Of a stretch of DNA of 64,000 nt, positions 61,283 through 64,000 are shown piece by piece. The position numbers and the translations under genes were made by a program. Each line of letters starts with the position of its first letter. Position 1 is the first letter of the stretch. Location: the NCBI GenBank assembly GCA_017480345.1, contig JAFVAU010000026.1, positions 41,538 to 105,537 of the forward strand. The letters are read 5' to 3'. The notes beneath the pieces were generated by a model. It was not told the origin of the DNA, did no database searches, and saw only the letters and a list, made by a program, of their open reading frames with translations. This stretch comes from Bacteroidales bacterium. Its GTDB lineage: Bacteria > Bacteroidota > Bacteroidia > Bacteroidales > UBA932.

Positions 61283-62512
61283 ATGGCCAAAACTGCCGTG
61301 CTGAAAAATTACGCCTCCACCCTGTGGCTCCTGCTGGGACTGCTGGCCGGTGGCGTGCTGGGCGTGGTGCTGGGAGAAAAAGCGGCCGTTTTCCGGCCCG
61401 TCGGAACCCTTTTTCTGAACTTGATCTTCGTGCTGGTGGTGCCGCTGGTGTTCTTCTCCGTGGCCCAGTCCATGGTGGTGATGCGCCGGAGCGGAACCAT
61501 CGGCAAGGTTCTGGGGACGGCCGTAGGCGTGTTTCTCTTCATGTCTCTGGTGGCCGGCGTATTCGCCTACGGCCTCATGAGCGTGTGGAATCCCTTCGCC
61601 GGGTTGGAAGGAAGCGGCGCTGCCGCCGGAGGTGCAGCCCTTCAGCCGGGCATGGATATCGGCGAGGCCCTGGTATCGGCCTTTACCGTCAATGATTTCC
61701 CGCTGCTGCTCTCCCGGGAGCACCTGCTGCCCCTGATTGTCTTTGCGGCCCTCTTCGGCCTGTCCGTCGCCGCCCTGGGCAGCACGGTTCCCACCATGGA
61801 AAAAGTGGTGACGGAGGGGGGCGCCGTCATCATGAAGATGATGGAAGTGGTGATGAAGGTGGCTCCCATCGGTATCGGATGCTATTTTTCCGACACCATC
61901 GGCTCCCTTGGCGGACAGATTGTGGGCCGATATCTGGAGATTTTCCTGGTGGTGCTGGTGGCCTGTGCCGTCTGCTATTTGGGCGTCTATACCCTCTGCG
62001 CCCTCTTCTGCCGCATCCCGTTGGGACGGTTCTGGAAAGAGATGATTCCGCCTTCCGCCACGGCGGTGGGTACGTCTTCATCGGCCGCCTGCCTGCCGGT
62101 GAACCTTTCCGCCGCCCGCAGGCTGGGGGTGAGCGAGAAGGTGGCCGATGGCGTGATTCCCCTGGGAACCAACCTCCACAAGGACGGCTCCGTCATCACC
62201 TCGGTGGCCAAGGTGCTCTTTGCCCTGTACTTCTTTGACATGATGCCGGAAAGCGGCTGGGTGGCGGCCGCCCTGGTGCTGCTTCTGGCTTTTCTGGGCA
62301 GTGTTGTGGTGGGGGCCATCCCCATCGGCGGAATGACGGGCGAAATCCTTATCTGCGTCATCCTGGGCGTAGACCCCGCCTTCGCCGCCACGCTCATGAT
62401 CATCGGCACCATCTGCGACATTCCCGCCACCCTCCTCAACGCCACCGGCAACCTGGTTGCCTCCGCCCTGGTGGAACGCCTGGCAGGTGCTTCTGGCAAG
62501 CATCGCGCGTGA
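61283..62512 (+). CDS. DctA/GltP-type dicarboxylate or amino-acid:cation symporter
   Basis: A 409-residue SDF-family transporter starting MAKTAVLKNYASTLWLLLGLLAGGVLGVVLG. It has the family segment LIFVLVVPLVFFSVAQSM, the serine-rich re-entrant loop TAVGTSSSAACLPVNL (about 265-280), GTNLHKDGSVI, and the second hairpin GGMTGEILICVILGVDP. It imports C4-dicarboxylates or acidic and neutral amino acids with Na+ or H+. The ATG at 61283 begins just after the barrel stop; the 61-codon upstream extension runs through the barrel gene and is rejected. Dicarboxylate uptake would suit fumarate respiration, but the link is only suggestive. Confidence 0.9.
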   Translation: MAKTAVLKNYASTLWLLLGLLAGGVLGVVLGEKAAVFRPVGTLFLNLIFVLVVPLVFFSVAQSMVVMRRSGTIGKVLGTAVGVFLFMSLVAGVFAYGLMSVWNPFAGLEGSGAAAGGAALQPGMDIGEALVSAFTVNDFPLLLSREHLLPLIVFAALFGLSVAALGSTVPTMEKVVTEGGAVIMKMMEVVMKVAPIGIGCYFSDTIGSLGGQIVGRYLEIFLVVLVACAVCYLGVYTLCALFCRIPLGRFWKEMIPPSATAVGTSSSAACLPVNLSAARRLGVSEKVADGVIPLGTNLHKDGSVITSVAKVLFALYFFDMMPESGWVAAALVLLLAFLGSVVVGAIPIGGMTGEILICVILGVDPAFAATLMIIGTICDIPATLLNATGNLVASALVERLAGASGKHRA

Positions 62513-62520
62513 GTCCGGCG

Positions 62521-62629
62521 GGTGACAAATAAGTAACTGATTGTCATTGACTTGTAGTACATTTCTCGTTCGTTTTTTGAACGAGAAAAGTGTTACAACG
62601 TTCTGTGCGTCAATAATTTAGCTGTCACC
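62521..62629. mobile_element. 109-bp GGTGACAGC element, copy 4
   Basis: Same length and the orientation of copy 2, nearly identical to the reverse complement of copy 1 in its left half (GGTGACAAATAAGTAACTGA). The right end is TTTAGCTGTCACC. It lies eight bases after the symporter stop. Confidence 0.85.
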
Positions 62630-62741
62630 TAAAATTCGGCCTTTGGCCGACGGGAGGGGTTTGGGGAGTCCTCTCCCCAATGAGTCGGAGACAATGGGCA
62701 CACAAAAAAGGACCGAAATCTCGGTCCTTTTTTGTGTGCCC
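62630..62741 (+). terminator. compound hairpins with an intrinsic terminator
   Basis: TCGGCC-TTT-GGCCGA near 62636-62650, then TTGGGGAG/CTCCCCAA near 62660-62680, then a strong palindrome at 62696-62741 whose arms GGGCACACAAAAAAGGACCGA-type sequence are exact complements around the loop AATC and end in a T-rich right arm. The last hairpin is a good bidirectional terminator; the upstream ones may be a separate repeat. Confidence 0.75.
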
Positions 62742-62909
62742 AGAGCGGGAATCGGTATTTTAAAACGAGGTAAACCAAAATCAATCAAATTGAGTTATAA
62801 ATCAATTGTTTATAAATATATTAATTAACTCTGTTTTGTAAATGTTGTGCAAAATTGCAATTCTGTTGTGCAAAAATCGTATATTTGCACAACGTAAATT
62901 TGGTCGCTT
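62742..62909. promoter_or_regulatory. AT-rich promoter and operator-like repeats before the integrase gene
   Basis: The word GTTGTGCAA occurs twice in direct orientation (about 62844 and 62865) and once inverted as TTGCACAAC (62885-62893). The inverted copy overlaps the -7 box TATATTTG at 62880-62887. Such spacing fits an operator or integrase arm-binding sites. The rest of the segment is AT-rich without a gene. Confidence 0.55.
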
Positions 62910-64000
62910 ATGGAACGGATTGTAATATTTGCCAGGACAACGAAAACGGAAGGGGAAATCAGGCTGCGGTTCCGCTTGACAGATGGCCGCAGGGCTGACC
63001 TTTATCACAAGAGCAACATCAAGGCCTCGCTCGCGGATCTTTCCAAGTTCAACGTGGACGGTACACTTCGGCCAAAGGTTTCTGTGTACAATAAGCAGTT
63101 GGAGGACGATATCACTCGCGAGATTGATGCTATGCGGCGGGCATATCGCAAGCTGGTGGAAGCCGGAGAGATAATAACGGCTGCCCAATATGAAGAATCA
63201 GTGGCAAAGGAATTGAACCCTGACGTTATTATACGCAACGAGAAGAAAACGTTGCTGTATTCTTTGAACAAGTACATTCAAGACAGTTATCGTGATGGAC
63301 TTTTTGGTTTAAGTCGATACAAGCATTTCAATGGGGTACACAACCGCTTGTCCCGATATCTTCAAATCAACGGGCTGGAGGAAATCATGCCTGCCGAGTT
63401 TGATGTTGACGAGATAATGAAACTCCGCCAGTTTCTCTTTGACGAGTATCTTTACGTGCCTAAATACAAGCGAATTTATCAAGAACTAAAAAAGGTGGAG
63501 ATTCCCACCAAACGTCGTGGAGCAAACACTGTTGCACACGAAATGAAGATGTTAATTACGTTCTTCAATTATTTGGAAATACGTGATGACATAGTCAAAT
63601 CACCATTCCGGCGGCTTAGTCCGGACCGAAAAAAGAAACTTACCCAGACCAAGGAGGACGATCCCATCTTCCTGACCATTGACGAACTTGAAAAAGTGAA
63701 AGCAACGGAGGTGCCGGAAACATTACAGGAAACCAAGGATGCCTTTCTGGTCCACTGCGCCCTGGGCTGCCGTATCAGCGACTACAAACGCTTCAAGATG
63801 GAGCATATCTTCGTGACGGACGAGGGCATCCCCTATATCCACTACCTTCCCAAGAAGACAAAGGGCTCTCAGACCAACTACAAGGAAATTAAGACGCCGC
63901 TTGTGCGGTATGCCTTTGATATCATCAAGGCCAGGGACTTTTCCTTCCGTGTCATCTTTTATGAGGGAGGCAAGAGTGGTTACAACAAGAAGATTAAGCA
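62910..64000 (+). CDS. tyrosine recombinase/phage-type integrase, cut by window edge
   Basis: From the ATG at 62910 the frame stays open for 363 codons to the edge. The N-terminus MERIVIFARTTKTEGEIRLRFRLTDGRRADLYHKS is the arm-binding-like domain of Bacteroidetes integrases. A SAM-like core-binding domain follows (about 110-230, LLYSLNKYIQDSYRDGLFGL, TVAHEMKMLITFFNYLE), and the start of the catalytic domain has FLTIDELEKVK and CALGCRISDYKRFKMEHI with the first catalytic Arg. The His-x-x-Arg and Tyr residues lie beyond the window. It probably belongs to an integrative or conjugative element that continues to the right. Confidence 0.88.
   Translation, partial: MERIVIFARTTKTEGEIRLRFRLTDGRRADLYHKSNIKASLADLSKFNVDGTLRPKVSVYNKQLEDDITREIDAMRRAYRKLVEAGEIITAAQYEESVAKELNPDVIIRNEKKTLLYSLNKYIQDSYRDGLFGLSRYKHFNGVHNRLSRYLQINGLEEIMPAEFDVDEIMKLRQFLFDEYLYVPKYKRIYQELKKVEIPTKRRGANTVAHEMKMLITFFNYLEIRDDIVKSPFRRLSPDRKKKLTQTKEDDPIFLTIDELEKVKATEVPETLQETKDAFLVHCALGCRISDYKRFKMEHIFVTDEGIPYIHYLPKKTKGSQTNYKEIKTPLVRYAFDIIKARDFSFRVIFYEGGKSGYNKKIK

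Noticed and set aside
1-64000. CRISPR arrays, rRNA and tRNA genes
   Set aside because: No regularly spaced repeats with unique spacers and no rRNA or tRNA-like sequence was noticed; a covariance search would be needed to exclude tRNAs firmly.

Overview
The window looks like a chromosomal stretch of a high-GC member of the Bacteroidales, probably an uncultured gut or rumen type. The evidence is a SusC/SusD pair, many lipoprotein signals, Bacteroidetes-type promoters (TTG, about 19-23 bp, then TAnnTTTG), a family S46 dipeptidyl-peptidase, a B-type fumarate reductase, an EF-G paralogue with degenerate GTPase motifs, and a NagB/PIG-L fusion. The order-level placement is inference from gene content. 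I see no rRNA, tRNA or CRISPR array.

Layout. 1-12.8 kb is accessory: a truncated Rpn-type nuclease gene, an Mpi-like serine invertase, a 640-bp non-coding stretch with a promoter and a candidate structured RNA, then susC-susD-lipoprotein, a subtilisin-like lipoprotein protease and a small lipoprotein, then a second Rpn gene. The two Rpn genes point outward. Each is preceded by the same 87-bp sequence (345-431 and 11706-11792), which forms a perfect inverted repeat around the invertase/SusCD segment. The second Rpn gene lies between the real 3' end of frdB and a decayed copy of that 3' end. 12.8-17.5 kb (minus strand) holds frdA-frdB without a cytochrome subunit gene, an Ntn amidohydrolase and ruvB. 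An AT-rich segment with DnaA-box-like words separates ruvB from mfd.

17.7-31 kb is a long plus-strand run of core genes: mfd, coaX, an outer-membrane barrel, a TPR protein, lptC, a PpiD-type chaperone, ychF, an endonuclease/exonuclease/phosphatase protein, galK and a CpXC protein. 31-41.7 kb holds a propeller-barrel protein, a thioredoxin-like lipoprotein, thyA-folA-galM, an SLC6-type transporter and mutS. 41.8-62.5 kb holds a glycosyltransferase, a YfhO-like membrane protein, mrp, dpp7, rnhB, an EF-G2-like factor, a transglutaminase-like lipoprotein, nagB and a nagB/PIG-L fusion with a nucleotide pyrophosphatase-like lipoprotein, an outer-membrane barrel and a DctA-like symporter. The right edge enters a tyrosine recombinase gene with an operator-like repeat cluster, perhaps the start of an integrated element.

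The core genes are ordinary. The unusual content is in small repeats: four copies of a 109-bp element with GGTGACAGC termini, two inverted 111-bp elements with 17-bp terminal repeats, two palindromic insertions sharing the core GGGTCGCGAAGCGACG that lie inside coding sequence, and the Rpn-associated 87-bp repeat. Several of these have become part of genes, supplying a start region, an internal loop, C-terminal residues or stop codons.
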